Assembly (NCBI GenBank): GCA_029216955.1
Contig: JANAVB010015600.1
Coordinates: 25,432,510 to 25,496,509, forward strand
Length of the DNA: 64,000 nt
Source of the DNA: Iris pallida
Taxonomy: Eukaryota; Streptophyta; Magnoliopsida; Asparagales; Iridaceae
Direction: 5' to 3'
A program made the translations under genes and the position numbers. The notes below the pieces were generated by a model. It was not told the origin of the DNA and ran no database searches. It saw only the letters and a list, made by a program, of their open reading frames with translations. Position 1 is the stretch's first letter. Each line of letters begins with the position of its first letter. Shown in pieces: positions 33,424 to 46,230 of this stretch.

Positions 33424-36400
33424 TTGTGCGTCTAGCTGTTGGGCCCACGGCTCAAGCTCGAGGATTTCAGGAATGTCCTCGTCTTCTTCGTAAGCGTCGG
33501 CAAATGCCATGTTGACTGATAGGACTTGTCTGAATATGTCCCCAATGCTTGTGTTTGAGTCGGAAGTTGGTGACCCGGTTGAGTGTGACTGCCAATCACA
33601 TTCTTCATCTGAACTCTCTGGAGTCGTTGTGGGAGTTACATACCCTAGTCCACATCGAGTTTTGCTATAGTAGTCCCGTGGCTTACCAGACGGTACTGGG
33701 GGCTTCAAAGGTAGTCGCCATCCGGTACCGTAATTCAACCCTGGTGTAGTTTCTAGATCATATCCTTGTTTCTGCATGAGGTATTTGGACTGGGGACTAT
33801 AAAGGTATAGAGGCAATCTCCCGGCATCCGACCCAAGATCGACTTCTTTTATGGTGAAGGGGTACGGATCGTCTTTCCGGCCGAAGATAATCGGGTGGTC
33901 CCCTCCCTCGACTATTCGGTAAGCGTCTTCTGCCGGAGTAAGCTGGATTGTGGTATATACATTTGTCACTTGTGTGTGTATGTGAGTGCCTATACCGTGG
34001 TCCATAGCATACATTGTACATAGCTTATTGAACTCGATATAATTCAAAGATAGCCCTTTATTGATAAAATAAGGTATCTTCTCGAGGGGAATTACATCAT
34101 CCGCAGAAGGGGTATCGGAGTGGGCAGCCACATACTTGGCTAATTCTGGTTCTTCTTCAGCCACACCCTGTATAAATGAAGACTGAGAGAGCGACCTAAT
34201 CAGCTTGATCTTCAGAGGCTCGGCTGGCGGAGCAGGTCGTGGAGTTGTTGGTAGACTGGCAACCCCCAGTTTGGCATCTGACGTGGGGCAAGGAGTGGAT
34301 GGTTCGCTAGAAGTGTCAGACCTCGCATCGAGGTGACGACCCTTCTTAGGAAGACGTATCGTGAGCGGTCTGTCGGAGGGATTGAGCTTCTCCGCTTGGA
34401 GCTGACCGACTCTCGGTAGTCTGATGGTAAGTGGCCCTGGTGTGGGTCTCGGCGCTTGGCCAGACCTTGGCAGCCGGATTATCATCTGCTCTTCTTGTGC
34501 CGATAGACTGATTGCGTCCTTACGCAGAGTAGCCGTAAGGGGTACAGAATTGCCCGGTTTACGAGCCTGGAGGTGGATCGTCAGAGGTTCTTCTGATCCT
34601 GTGGTTGTCTTGGTGTGAGCTTGCACCTCCTCTTCGACCAGGTGCTTCTTTGATTTTTCGTACAGACAGGAGTCTGAGTAATAAGATTCGACCCCCTTGA
34701 AGGGATCGATATCAGCAAACTCTGTCCTCACGAAGCCGTGCTTATCGACATATTTGAAGCACTGGTGTAGCGTGGAAGGCACGATCATGTAATCGTGTAT
34801 CCAAGGCCGCCCCAGAAGGATATTGTAAGAAGTGTCGGCATCTATGACGTAGCAGGTGACTTCCGATTGGAGATCGCCAATCTGACATTTCAAGCGTATC
34901 TTCCCTATTGGGTAGCTCCTGCCCGAATTGAAACCGCTAATGGCGGTGCTTGTAGGTGTCAGGCGGTGCATCGGAATGCGAAGATGATGTAGCAGACCCT
35001 TCGAAATGATGCTTATGGAGGACCCAGGATCAATGTGCATTCGGTCCACCTTCACGTCGCCGATGTATCCAGTGTAGTACAATGGGCGATCGTGCAGGTT
35101 AGTTTTGATGAGCATATCCTGCGGAGAGAAGACGATATTGGGCATTGCCCCCGTACACGTACTATCTTGGAGCTCTGCAGGTTGGTTATCTCCCGTGAGG
35201 TTGACCTGAGCCAAGTATGCGTCGGCATTTTGGAGCGCCTCGCTTAAAGCCGTGCGGACATCCTTCGAGAGCCTCAGGAGTTCATACAAAGACAATTTGG
35301 CCGGTGTATTGGCCAATTGAGCCAAGATGTCGAAGTTGTAGGGTCTTTCCAGCCCCTGAGGTGTCTTCTTTCGGAGGGATTTGTCGAAGCGAGTCTCCTT
35401 CGGCCTAGGCTTGTCGGTCGTCGAAGGCTGAGCCGGTCCCGGAGTATCAGCGGTTGTGGGCTGCTGATCATTAGTCGGATTCTCGGCCACTGGTTGGGCT
35501 TGTGTTCCAGATCGAGTAGTGACGGCTGAGACTTCCTCCTCCTCTGCCGAGGCGGTGCGGCATGATCTGACCTTTCCACTTTTCTTCTTAGAAGGTAAAG
35601 TGGGCTGAGTCACCTCGTGGACTAGGTCCGGATGGACCCATATAATTTCCCCTTGTGATGTGGTGAGGGATACTAGGTCGGGAGTTTGATCACGGGCAGG
35701 CGGAAGATTAGCAATTTCTATCGTTGCCAGAGGGATGGGTATGACACCGTCTTGAGTCTCTGTTGGAGGGAAACTGCCGAATTGTACGGACACCATGTTG
35801 GCTGCTACGGTTACCTCCTCGAAGTCGATAGCCAGAGCGTTCGAATCGATGAGGTTCTGGATATACCGTTTCAGTTGGTAGCAGTCGTGTGTAGCATGGT
35901 GGACGTAGCGGTGGTAATAGCAGAACTTCGGATTTTCCAAATCAGCCGGCCGAGGTTCCCGCCTTGGTGGAGGAAGCTGAATTCTATCTCCTTGTATAAG
36001 CATGTCCAAGATAGGCTTGACGTGGCCGTCTTCGAAAGAATAAGTGATTTGAGGCCATTGTTTGTCTGCTGGCTGTGGCTCGGGCTTCTGGGCTGTATCG
36101 GTCACCATAGCCTGCTTGCCTCTGTTGTCCCGGCTGTTCGAGGGGCTACCTCCATTGTCGTTGCTGGTGTTGGGACGCTTGCCCTTGTTCTCTCCCTCCG
36201 AGATATGTAACCCCAGTTGGCGAGCCTTCTTTAATCGTTCTTCAGCACTTGTGGCACTGATGATAAAAGCCTTCCAGTCCTTGAATTGACTTTCGCCCAT
36301 CCAGAGACTAATTGTTGGGAGTAGTCTCTTTTGGCAAATCTCAATCAAGGAAGAGTCCGGGTTGCCAGATGGTAACTTCATTGCGGTTTGGCGAAACCGC

Positions 36401-37155
36401 TCAATGTAATTCCTCGTCAGCTCTTTCTCTCCTTGGACGACGTCCATGAGGGTAGACATCGTGACGTCCTGCCCTACCTCATAGAACCTCTCCAAGAACA
36501 AGCGCTTGAAGCCAGCGAAGGAGTGGATGCAATTATCTGGCAGGTTGCGGTACCAATCGAAGGCGACTCCTTCCAGTGCCCCAATGAATAACCGTGTGAG
36601 GATAGCGTCATCATGGGGCAGATGGTCGGTAGTGACCTCAAAGTAAGTGATGTACCGGCTTGCTGAAGTCTTGCCATCATATGGGTTGATATTGAACGGT
36701 TTATATCTTGGTGGAAAGGGCACATCCCTCCATTCAGCAGGATATGGTTGCCGTATTCTGAGGTCTTGAGAATTTTCTCGGGCGTGGAACATCGCTCGAA
36801 GCACCTGAACCTCTCTCCTTACTTCTCGGGCCTCATCTGTCGCGGTAGGGGCCGTTATCTCGGGAGTATTATTGCCCGGGTTTGGTGCCGCTGAATTTGA
36901 ATCTATGTTGTTCGCGGGACCCATGCTTGTCTGACCAGGTGTCACTCCCTGCAGAGTAGGAAGCGCTGCTTTGATCTCGTCTACAGACTTGACCAAGGCG
37001 TGCAGTATGGCCTCCAAAGTGTCGATACGCTGGCGATCGCCGGAACCACCTTGGCTGTTGTCCGTCATGAATACCGTCCTCACGTGAGGAGTGACAGAAG
37101 GAGTGGTGGCGGACGTGCCCTCCGAGTCATACTCATGTATCGAGAAATCATCAGA
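33424..37155 (-). pseudogene. Element B gag and protease
   Basis: Gag N-terminus has a short coiled-coil-prone stretch (RQRIDTLEAILHALVKSVDEI). The retrotransposon gag domain follows (WYRNLPDNCIHSFAGFKRLFLERFYE...IERFRQTAMKLP, about 36600-36370), then a CYYHRYVHHATHDCYQLK motif in place of a classic CCHC knuckle. The protease reads LYYTGYIGDVKVDRMHIDPGSS (active-site DPGS near 35019-35032), where DSG/DTG would be usual in other lineages. Multiple near-repeats of (L)TIRLP-xGQ lie at about 34330-34500. The block ends at TAG 33421-33423, likely a lost Trp. One frameshift near 37155 separates it from the N-terminal extension. Confidence 0.85.
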
Positions 37156-37999
37156 TATGTGGGGATATTCTCTTCAGGTTCGGACTCGGAAGGAACAGTA
37201 CCCCCAGCTTCAGAGCTTGCTTCGTTTAGGATGTCCTCGGGGACGTCGGTATCTGTTGTATCCGTCGGAGGATTTGCTTCCTCCAGTCCGTCTTCTTGGA
37301 ATGTCGGGTTGTCATGGATGTTTGGAGGAGTGCTACCCCCAGTTCCGACGACCCCCAGTGACGTAGACGGCGAACTTCCTACTGCAGCAGTTTTCGTCTT
37401 TGAACGGGTGTGTTGGAATACTCCAGTAGAGGATAATCCTTTAGACGACGGCTTCTTAGCTACAATAGTCGACACCTTTGGGCTGGAGATGCTTGTCTTC
37501 TTTCCTCTCCCCTCAACGGGGGCTTTCCGCGCAGAATTGCAGGAGGCAACAGGAGGTGCCTCGTCTTCCGAGCTCGGATGTTGTAATCTTTGGAAGACGG
37601 ATGGCCGGTCTTCCGTTACTGCCGTGTTGTTGCAACAGCAGTTGACGATAATCTGGGTACAGTGACGCCCCTGTGAGGACTCTCTGCACGCTGAGGCTCC
37701 TTCTCTTTCCTTGCGTTTGTGAAGAATAGCTTCACGCAGGTCAGAGGAACCACTTTGTCCGTTTGCCGCCGGGGGCTGGACTCGAGTGGTTTTATACAAT
37801 TTTCCGTCAGAGGCCCGCGTGATACTCAGCGGGACACCCCGATAGTCAGAGGTTGGGGCAGCTGTCTGGACTTGATGAGCCCGCGCTGCCCTAGACTTTT
37901 TCTTCTTAGCACTTGTGGGTGCGTAATAGGTAGAGTCCACATTGGGTATCACAGAGTCTGGATTTTCATCCAGAGAGTGATCAGAGTCAGGACCGCATG

Positions 38000-38345
38000 A
38001 GAGTCGGTCGAAAACTGATCGAGAGAAGCGTGGAAGAGACGCTATGCGGCTAGCGTTGGGTGCCGTGCAGGCTATCTGCATACGACTGTCTTCTGTTGTG
38101 GGATGAGTTCTTATGCGGTTAGGAGTCACGGCCGTGCAGGCTGTCCGCATGCGGTTGGCATCTGTGGCCGCATGGATTTTCTGCAAGCGGTTGACTTTAC
38201 TAGCCGCATAAATCTCATCCATGCGGTTGGGAACTGTAGCTGCATAAGTTATGCGGCTGACAGGAGTGGCCGCATGAGTTTTCTTCATGTGGTTGACGGT
38301 TATGGCCGCATGGGTTTTCTTTCTGCGGCTAATACCCTTCTGCGG
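38000..38345 (-). repeat. Coding repeat carrying the CCGCAT motif of element B
   Basis: About 12 copies of CCGCAT or ATGCGG alternate in both orientations within 345 bp of coding sequence. In the frame, ATGCGGC gives the (Y/H)AA part and AACCGCATG gives the NRM part of each 12-residue unit. The same motif fills the U3 and antisense intron of this element. Confidence 0.82.
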
Positions 38346-38706
38346 TTAAGGTTGAGCAGGGTACCTCTTTGCCCCTGCAAGTCCAGCATCATAGTGTTTT
38401 CTTCTGCCGGACTTGGGGACAGCAGAGTTGCCTGCGATCTGAAGTGGGGCCGCAGGAGAGTCTTTCTCGCCGTCTTGAGCGACCGAGGGTATTCCATCGA
38501 GGGTTTGAGGAGGAGCAAATGACTTTGGCCTCCACTCTTTACGAGCCTTCGGGGTGCGGGTACGTTTCTGGACCGGGCCAGCGCTGCCTTTAGAGAGCAT
38601 CTCTTCGAACGCCTGTTGGTCGAAGCGGACGACCATCTTCTGTTGTGTGGAGCCAAGTTTGGCTGCATCCGATTGCGTCACCAACTCCTCAGCCGTGGAG
38701 AAGTTA

Positions 38707-38725
38707 GTCCCCAGCAGAGTCGCCA
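38707..38725 (-). other. Primer-binding site of element B
   Basis: TGGCGACTCTGCTGGGGAC on the minus strand, three bases after the LTR end at 38729. It is identical to the sites of A and C and forms codons 1-7 of the polyprotein. Confidence 0.78.
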
Positions 38726-38728
38726 TCG

Positions 38729-40137
38729 TGTTTGCCATTGATTGTAAAAGAACAGAACAATTATCGGAGGACTGAACTTAGACTCATAATACAAACTCGC
38801 TCGTACAAAGAAAGCCTAGTGACGAAAACCTAGGTACAGCAGACTAAGTACGATTGTTTATTTTTGATTCTGGGGGGTGACGATAGAGGCTCGGGAAAGC
38901 GACGACCGCTCTGCCTTACTCCTTGGACGATCGGAATGCAGCCTTGGCTCGGGGAAGATCTGCTTGGCGTTGACGAAGAAGGGCTCTTCTTGCTCTCCTC
39001 GGGTTGCTCTCCTGGCTTCTCTCTCTCTGTGATTACCAAGAAAAGGGGAAGATCTCTCTGTGTATATCTCTCTCTTCTTATTTTTTTATTCTCTTTAGTT
39101 GCCGACCTTTTTTGCATGGGAATGATGCTGGCTATTTATAAGAGTGGGATGTGATCATTAGGGTTTGCTAATGATTATCTGTTTGGAATGTCGGTGCTCC
39201 TTCATTCTATCTGAACCCTTGATCCTGATCATAATAAATCTCGGCTACTAATGCGGATAGCACCAAATCTTATGAGCAGTTAATGCTGACTGTTTTAAAT
39301 CCTCGTGATTGATTATGCCAATATTTGATTGCTCGCCACGTGTCCTATTGGCTTGATGATAAATGATATGCCCTGATCTCTGCAATTATGATGATGATGT
39401 CAAATATTCTTGTTAGGATTCGATTGAATCTTCAATGCCACGTATTTTAATTGAAGATCCTGCCAGGGCCGCATAGGATGGCCAACACTTGAACCACAAG
39501 GAGACACTCTTCATGAGCCGTATGAGTCAATGCCTCATCGAGCCGCAGGGGACGAACTTTCCGTGAGCCGCATATGCGTAGTCTTTGCGGGCCGCAGGGG
39601 ACGAACCCTCCATGAGCCGCATATGCATAGTCTATGTGAGCCGCATGAGGTAGGGTGGTATTGAGCCGCATAGGCTGGGCTCTGGGTAGACCGCATATGG
39701 CTGATTTCTGTTAATCATATTAAAGCGACTTCTCACTGAGCCGCATGAAGCTGTTCTCTACTCAAGCCGCATGAGACTTGCCACGTGGCAATCTAGGATT
39801 TCTGACAGATTGGGTCAGAGATTTTCTTCTTTTCCTGAAGAGTCTGTCATTATGGCAGAGTCATCATGACACTTTATGTCAGAGCCGTCGCAGTCGTCGA
39901 GTCGTGTCAGAGCATTAAATGAGGCCATTACTCCAGTGGCCAACTGTCGGGGATGGTCACACGTGGCGTCAATTGAGCCGCATGTTCCTACTGGACCGCA
40001 TATATTCCCGAGCCGTATGAGTCTGAGGGTCTTCTTTTGGGCCGTATAGGGCAACTCCAGTACGAGCCGCATAGGCTTGCTACCCAAAGCCGCATGGGCC
40101 ATTATGCCTTTATTCTAATATTTTCCATGCTTCTACA
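38729..40137 (-). repeat. Element B 5' LTR
   Basis: 1,409 bp, matching 25734-27141 with scattered single-base differences (for example CCGCAT to CCGTAT in several array copies). Minus-strand TATAAATA is at 39133-39140. Followed by the second TSD copy GACCT at 40138-40142. Confidence 0.93.
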
Positions 40138-40227
40138 GACCTAGAACAGCGTTCTACCGTCGACACTGCGGCGTAGGCTGGGCGCTGTTACGTATTCATA
40201 CCCTCACGAAGGGTGCGGGTCGTGACA

Positions 40228-41272
40228 CGTTTTTAGTGGTGGCCCATGCAGGTCGAGTTTATGTAGTGGTATTCGAACTAGAGTACCACTACAGCCTGCA
40301 GTAGGATTAGGATATTTTGGAGGTACTCAATCACATTAGGAAAAACTCTTAATCAGATTCCTTTTGTCTAAAAATTATTGCTTATTGACTTCCCTTTGAA
40401 TATAAACTGTCCTCCTTTGAATTTTTGCTTCATTCTCAGAAATTGCTTCTTGTTTTGATCTGTTTTTATGATGGTTATGAAGACACGATCTCATCACTTC
40501 GGTTCGGGGAATACTATCGAGAGGCTGGCCACCTCTCGTCCTGTTCATTAGGGCCTCGAGACCGCAGCTCCTGTTGTGCCGACTCAGGTTGACGTTTCTG
40601 CTACATTGGAGGTACACCTCTGACTGTACAGGGACTTTTCTTGTCAATCTCGATTTCTCTCAGCAGCAGCGGTTCATGCAGCATCAGCAGCAGACCGGGG
40701 GAAACCAGCAGGGCGAGCTATCGTCAGGACTGTCGAGGATGCATAGACCATTGGAGATCTTGCTGCAAGTTCCGTTCTTCTTGATTCCATTCCTGAAATT
40801 GTCTTTTATAACTACCTTGAAATTCGATTCCATTTGTTCCTTGTTGATTGATTAATTTTGTCATGTTGCTCTTTCGTTATGTTTGTTTTTCTTCTGAGAA
40901 AATCATATGGGCTAGGTCACCTCAGTTATGGAATCTAGAATCTTCGATTGTCGTATTAGTTGGCATAGTGAGGGCATGTAGTCAGATTTTGGATATATTT
41001 CTCGGGTACGGGAATTTAAGATTTTTGTCGTCGCATGCGGCAATACGAAAATTTTAAATACCATGAACCTAAGGGTACGTACCTTAGTCAAGGATTCTGT
41101 GATTATCGTAGCCTTGCTCACTACCATGATGAAGATTCTGAGTATCATGATTTTGGACAGACGCATATGATTATCTGACGGTATGTTGAGACTTTGATTG
41201 TGGGGTGTATGACCTAGAAGGACTACTACTATTTTAATTTCGAGGACGAAATTTTTATAAGGTGGGTAGGAT
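40228..41272 (+). other. Internal region 1 of the tandem long-LTR element
   Basis: 1,045 bp between LTR copies 1 and 2. A PBS is not clear: the bases after the LTR read CGTTTTTAGTGGTGGCCC. A short gag-like start lies near 40460-40620, with a Gln-rich stretch at 40660-40720, then frames broken by many stops. It ends with the remnant of a chromovirus pol end and a short polypurine tract. No functional ORF is present. Confidence 0.7.
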
Positions 41273-44200
41273 TGTAACACCCAGTTTTTCCAAAAAAGGG
41301 TAATTTTGAAATTTTATAATTTTAGTCTTTTAATAATGATATTTAAATCATGATGTAATTTTTAGTGATTTTTAATCATTTCAAACTATTTTTAAATCAT
41401 GACTTATGATTTTGGTGTTTCTCTAGTATAGCCTTAGAGACTTCTTAACCAGGAAACTAACCATGACCTAGGGAGCCTAACCATGTGAGTAGAGTTTCCA
41501 TTTAGTACATTTTAGCCTAGAGGGTACTTTGGTCATTTTGGGATTTATTTAATTTAATAGGATTTGTTAGAACTTATTGAATGTATGTGAATAATTGCTT
41601 GGTATGTGATGTGATTAGCCTAACCTAGAAGGACCTACCGTAATAGATTGGACTAACCTAGATTAGCCTTGGTTAAGTTGATGGTTATGTTAGCATTGAC
41701 TAAGGTTGGTTAGCCATGACCTATGACTTGATTAGTCATGACTAGGATTAGTCATAGTCTTGGGTTAGTATAGCTAAAACCTAGAATCAATATGGACCAT
41801 AGATCCTTAGTGGGAGATTGAGAGCCATAGATTGGGCACTAAACCCTAGGATGGCCAGCCATGTAGTAGTTTTTCCCCCTATATAAGCCTTCATGTTGAA
41901 CTCTTGCCTCTTTTTTATCATTCTTGCAAGTCTTGAAGAAAGAGAGGTATAGACTCCTTCCCCAATCCATAGTTCATCTATTTTTTTTATCCTTTTTAGC
42001 CCTAATCTTTTGCAATAGCACCTAACCAATCCCTACTTGCTGTTCTTGTGGAGCAAACCCAGCCTAGGAGCAATTTGGGAGCCTACATTGCTAGAGAATC
42101 TCTCAGCTTTGGGATATTCTGGAGGCTGGAAACTCACTCAGGTTTAACCCTAAAACCCTAATGAAACTCAAGATTTTATTGCATATTCATGTAACCCTAG
42201 GTGTTCACCTCGTCCTGACCAAGTTTGGTGCCTTATTGTGTCGGATACGTGTCCGTATCGGACACGTATCAGTCGTGACTGCAAGTGTTGATAGAATGCT
42301 GGGAAGAATTCATTTTTTTGTTATTTTCGAATTCTATTTGAATAGAAATCTTGGTTTTGATATTGCTTAATGATTTCTTAGTCTCTGAGGTAATTTTTGT
42401 GTCCTTTTGTGTCGCATTTTGGTGTTGGACATGGCCTGTGCACAGCCCACATTTTTCCCCTGCTACTCGAACCTCACTGTGGCTACGAAACGGGGTCTTT
42501 TGATCTGAAAATTTGTGTGGATTGAGGGGCATTGACTGACTTCCTGCTCCCAAAGTTTGGGAGCGTCTCGTGGTCTGTGCGCGGAGAAATCGGGGCCGCA
42601 CTGGCCGCGCACTGTCGCGCACAGACGACTGAACACGTGCACAGACACGCACGAACACGTGTCCGTATCCTCTGTAGACACGTAGTGGACACATATCAGG
42701 CTATCCCACGTGTAGCCCTACCATAGGCGACCACATGGGTGTGTGCACGTGACACGAAGTGTCGTGTGTCGTGTCCTATACTCGAGTGCATGCGTGTACG
42801 ACACTGTGTAACACTGGGTGCACCCCACGTGTTTGCAACATGTTGGACACGTCTGTATCGTAGTTTTTGGACACGAAACGACTCACATGACATGTGTACA
42901 TATGCTACACTAATTATCAACATATTGTTTGTAATTTTAATAATTAATTAGGTCAATTCATTGAATTCCCAATAAACTCTGATACACACTGACACCACCT
43001 CACTGTTCAGTTTTTTTTCTTGGGTTTTAAACTGTATTTTCTTGGTTTAATGTTGATTAAACGTTTAATTCAGACCCACCTGCATATGTAGTAAGTGATG
43101 AGTAGGTTAGATTGCAATTTTAATGGTTATTTAATTTTGAAACCATGAATTTCCCTAGAAACCTGATACTTGAATGATACCAGTAGGCTGAATGTGTATT
43201 TCTAAATTTTGATTTCATTTTCTTCCTTGCCTTGTGATGTTAACTGTTAATTTGGCTCACCCATATAATTGATTAACTAATAGTTAGTTGTTAGACTAGT
43301 TTTGATTTTGTTTTGCTATGGGGTTGTGATTTTGGTGTTTGGTTTGGTTTTCCTGTCAATTTAGGAAGACTGAAACCTATGTATATGTTGGGTTAGGGTT
43401 CCTTGTAAACACACACACTGTGAAATTCCAGTTTTGTTCCTCAATTTATCCCCTCTTTGTTACACACATTTAGTTCAATGTTAGTTTTAAACATGAAAAG
43501 ATTTGTTTGGCATGACCCTATCCTCTGTTTTCCTTAAATCTGAATTGTTTTTGCTTTTGGAATGGGATTCGAATGTGGGGGAATTAGTGGATAACTGTTG
43601 GGTGTTAATCTTGATTTGTGTTGATTCAATAGGTGTTGGTTCATTTTAGAATTCCTTTGAAGGGTGTTAACACACACAGACACAAGCTAAACTAGAACTG
43701 TCATTGGTTGTTTGAAATTCCTGAAACACATGACCACACACTTGGTTTCACATTATTGCTAATCTGGAATTCCTGTGAATGAATATCCAATTCATGTTAA
43801 CTGTTTTGAGATGAGCCTGGGTATTTCTGTCACTTGTGAAAACCTGAAATCATAAAATCTGAGAATGTAGGATTGATAGAAATTGATTTTCCTTTTCCTT
43901 TTTAACTGAATGGGGTTCCATTCCTTCTGCACTGTCAGATATTACATAGACACACACACATGTCTATGCCTAACTGTTAGCCTACTGCACACTGTTTCAC
44001 CCTTGTCTCACACACACATACAGTTGACTCAAACACACATGATATTGTTCCCTGTCACACATTCCTACACCCACACCACATACATTTACATGTACACACC
44101 ACTCACTCACACTTGATACTTAATACAGGTGCACATACACACATATTTCAGTTATTGTTGCACATAAATACCTGTCACACTACACCCTATGCCTTGATAC

Positions 44201-44519
44201 CTGAGAGCACATGTAGCTTAGATGCACACACATACAAATCCTAACCCTTAATTGAAATGTTAGAAATTCAGTAATTGGCTACACATGACCTGTATGCATA
44301 GGTGATGTTAGACAAATTTTCAGATTTCATATATGTGAACACTGCCATGTTACCCCCCTTCTCTAAATGCTTGCTATACATGTATATAGATAGGTAGAGC
44401 TATATATATGCATGTTCTATGGTGTATATGGCTAACTTAACCAATTTTTTTTTCTAATACACATGTAGAAGAGTGTATATACCTTGTTAGCCATACATGA
44501 TCGGGGCTAATTGGATATG

Positions 44520-44591
<72 letters not shown>

Positions 44592-46230
44592 ATGTTTGAT
44601 ATGATAATTGAATTGTATATAAATTGGCCTATATAGGAATGAATGATTTATGCCTAATATAGATGTATACTGGTTAGCCATGCATGTTAAGTACAATTAG
44701 AGGCTGTAATGTAAATAGATGTAACCTTGTTAACTTGTGCCATGCTCTAGAGTAATCTATAACTAGTGTTTGATTTCCCTTTGTTGTGCACCTCCATGTT
44801 CACACACACACATAGCAATACATGCAACCCTTTCTCTCTCATTATACAATGTTGATTATATCTCAATGTGAATGTACTCTTGATGTGTGGCTTGATGTGT
44901 TTGTCTTGTATAGCCTTGTGATTGGTGTGTGATTGCTAGACTAGGCTTGGTTAGGCCTAGTGAGACTTGTTAGACTTGTTTGGCTTAGGCTTGACCTAGT
45001 TTGACCTAGACAGCATGCAGATGCATTATACATTTCATATATCACCCTATGTATACATCTTGACTTGTGTTGCTCTAACTAGGAGTCAGGTACCTCATCT
45101 CGGACAGTATATTTACTTCAGACATTCAGATACGAGGCGAGTACATTCTCTGACCGTTTCATACTTGTCTGGATTTACATTCTTGCTCTAGATTACTGTA
45201 CTTGATGCTGACATGATTATTATCACGGATTGGTACTATACGGATCTTCTTTTGAGAAGTTATCTCCTTGTATTCACTAAATACATATTATGATGTACGT
45301 TTCACTTACATATTGTATTTACTGAATACCTTATCATTGTACACTCATTGTGCATATTGTACTCTCATTATCATATTGAGCTCTATTGTACAAGCCATTG
45401 TATAAGGTAACGTAACTGAATTGGATCCTTGTGTATTGATTGGGGAGGGGGAGTAGAATTGGTTATGTAATCAATCCTATTGTATAAGAAATTGTATATG
45501 TCCATTGTACACTCACGTACAAAGGAGTCCCATTTTATTGTATAACCTAACCCGATTACATAACCATATTGTATTCTAAATCACAGTTGGCTTACAGTTC
45601 TTACTTATCATATTTAGATATTTCCTGTTATCAAATCTCTACTGTTTTCATATACTTCTTTCTTTCACCGTTTCATGTACCTTACTCTATTGCATACTTT
45701 ATATTTCCTAACATGATATGAACTGCGTGAGATGTTTTGTGCTCGCTCCCGTCCTGACTGGACCTGTTGACAGTTTTACAGAGGATGATGAGGAACCCTG
45801 TACCCTTTACTTGGAGCTTACCTAGATGACACTTGCGACCTGGACCCCTGGGGAGGTTTAGGCAGCTGCTGAGGATGATACCCTTGTGTAGTATAGATAG
45901 CTTAGACTCTTACTTGTCTTTCTCATTGATACATTATTGTATATATTGGGAGTTGTTCTCTTGGATGTTTGTGGAGATGTATCATAGACACTTAGCTCTT
46001 ATCTGGATTGTACCTCTGTGGATTTCTTCTGCTCATATCTATCTATCCTTACCGTATTCCATCTTAGATTGTGATTGAGTTGTACCTCTGTGTTGGCCTC
46101 CTTTTGGAGAGTATATTCATGTTATGTAGTTATAGTTCATGACCTAGAACAGCGTTCTACCGCCGACACTGCGGCGTAGGCTGGGCACTGTTACGTACTT
46201 GTACCCTCACGAAGGGTGCAGGTCGTGACA
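41273..46230 (+). repeat. Long LTR copy 2, uninterrupted
   Basis: TGTAACACCC to GTGACA, 4,958 bp. TATA at 41879-41889 leaves only about 0.6 kb of U3 and over 4.3 kb downstream. A perfect 11-bp inverted repeat (GATACGTGTCC / GGACACGTATC, 5-base centre) is at 42244-42270. (TA)n is at 44521-44588. It lacks about 80 bp found at 23025-23100 in copy 1 and otherwise matches closely. No gene is supported in it. Confidence 0.85.

Larger units (their letters stand above)
37156..38726 (-). pseudogene. Element B N-terminal polyprotein extension
   Basis: Starts MATLLGTNFSTAEE at 38726, where the first codons lie in the PBS. A small conserved block (KMVVRFDQQAFEEML) matches A and C. A basic, Pro/Ser-rich stretch follows, interrupted by TAA 38346-38348. 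Then comes a tandem set of about six 12-residue repeats built on NR(M/I)---(Y/H)AA (about 38000-38290). A Cys-rich spot (VNCCCNNT) near 37620 is also present in A (IIQCCCQTT). The frame then meets gag through a frameshift near 37155. No enzyme domain is recognised. An ORF before gag is a known Ogre/Tat feature; here it was probably fused to gag. Confidence 0.7.
25734..40137 (-). mobile_element. Element B: Tat-lineage Ty3/gypsy retrotransposon, full length
   Basis: LTRs 25734-27141 and 38729-40137 (1,408 and 1,409 bp) flanked by GACCT. The minus-strand interior has PBS, N-terminal extension, gag, protease, RT, RNase H, second RNase H and integrase in one frame with six stops and one frameshift. 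An antisense gene remnant and repeats fill the space before the 3' LTR. Total is 14.4 kb. LTRs differ at roughly 2% of positions by eye, which makes it the youngest insertion in this nest. It resembles A in plan but differs in motif and much of its non-coding sequence. Confidence 0.93.
20790..40227 (+). repeat. Long LTR copy 1 (split by element B at 25734-40142)
   Basis: Parts 20790-25733 and 40143-40227, about 5.03 kb together, TGTAACACC...GTGACA. A TATA-like CTAAATAAG lies at 21396-21404; the other copies keep CTATATAAG. The 21750-22390 part is dense in GTGTCC/GGACAC and includes an inverted repeat at 21758-21784. CA and TA microsatellites lie at 23520-23650 and 24108-24168. Conserved ORFs here (for example 21880-22302 on the minus strand) follow LTR duplication and are not taken as genes. 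Confidence 0.8.
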
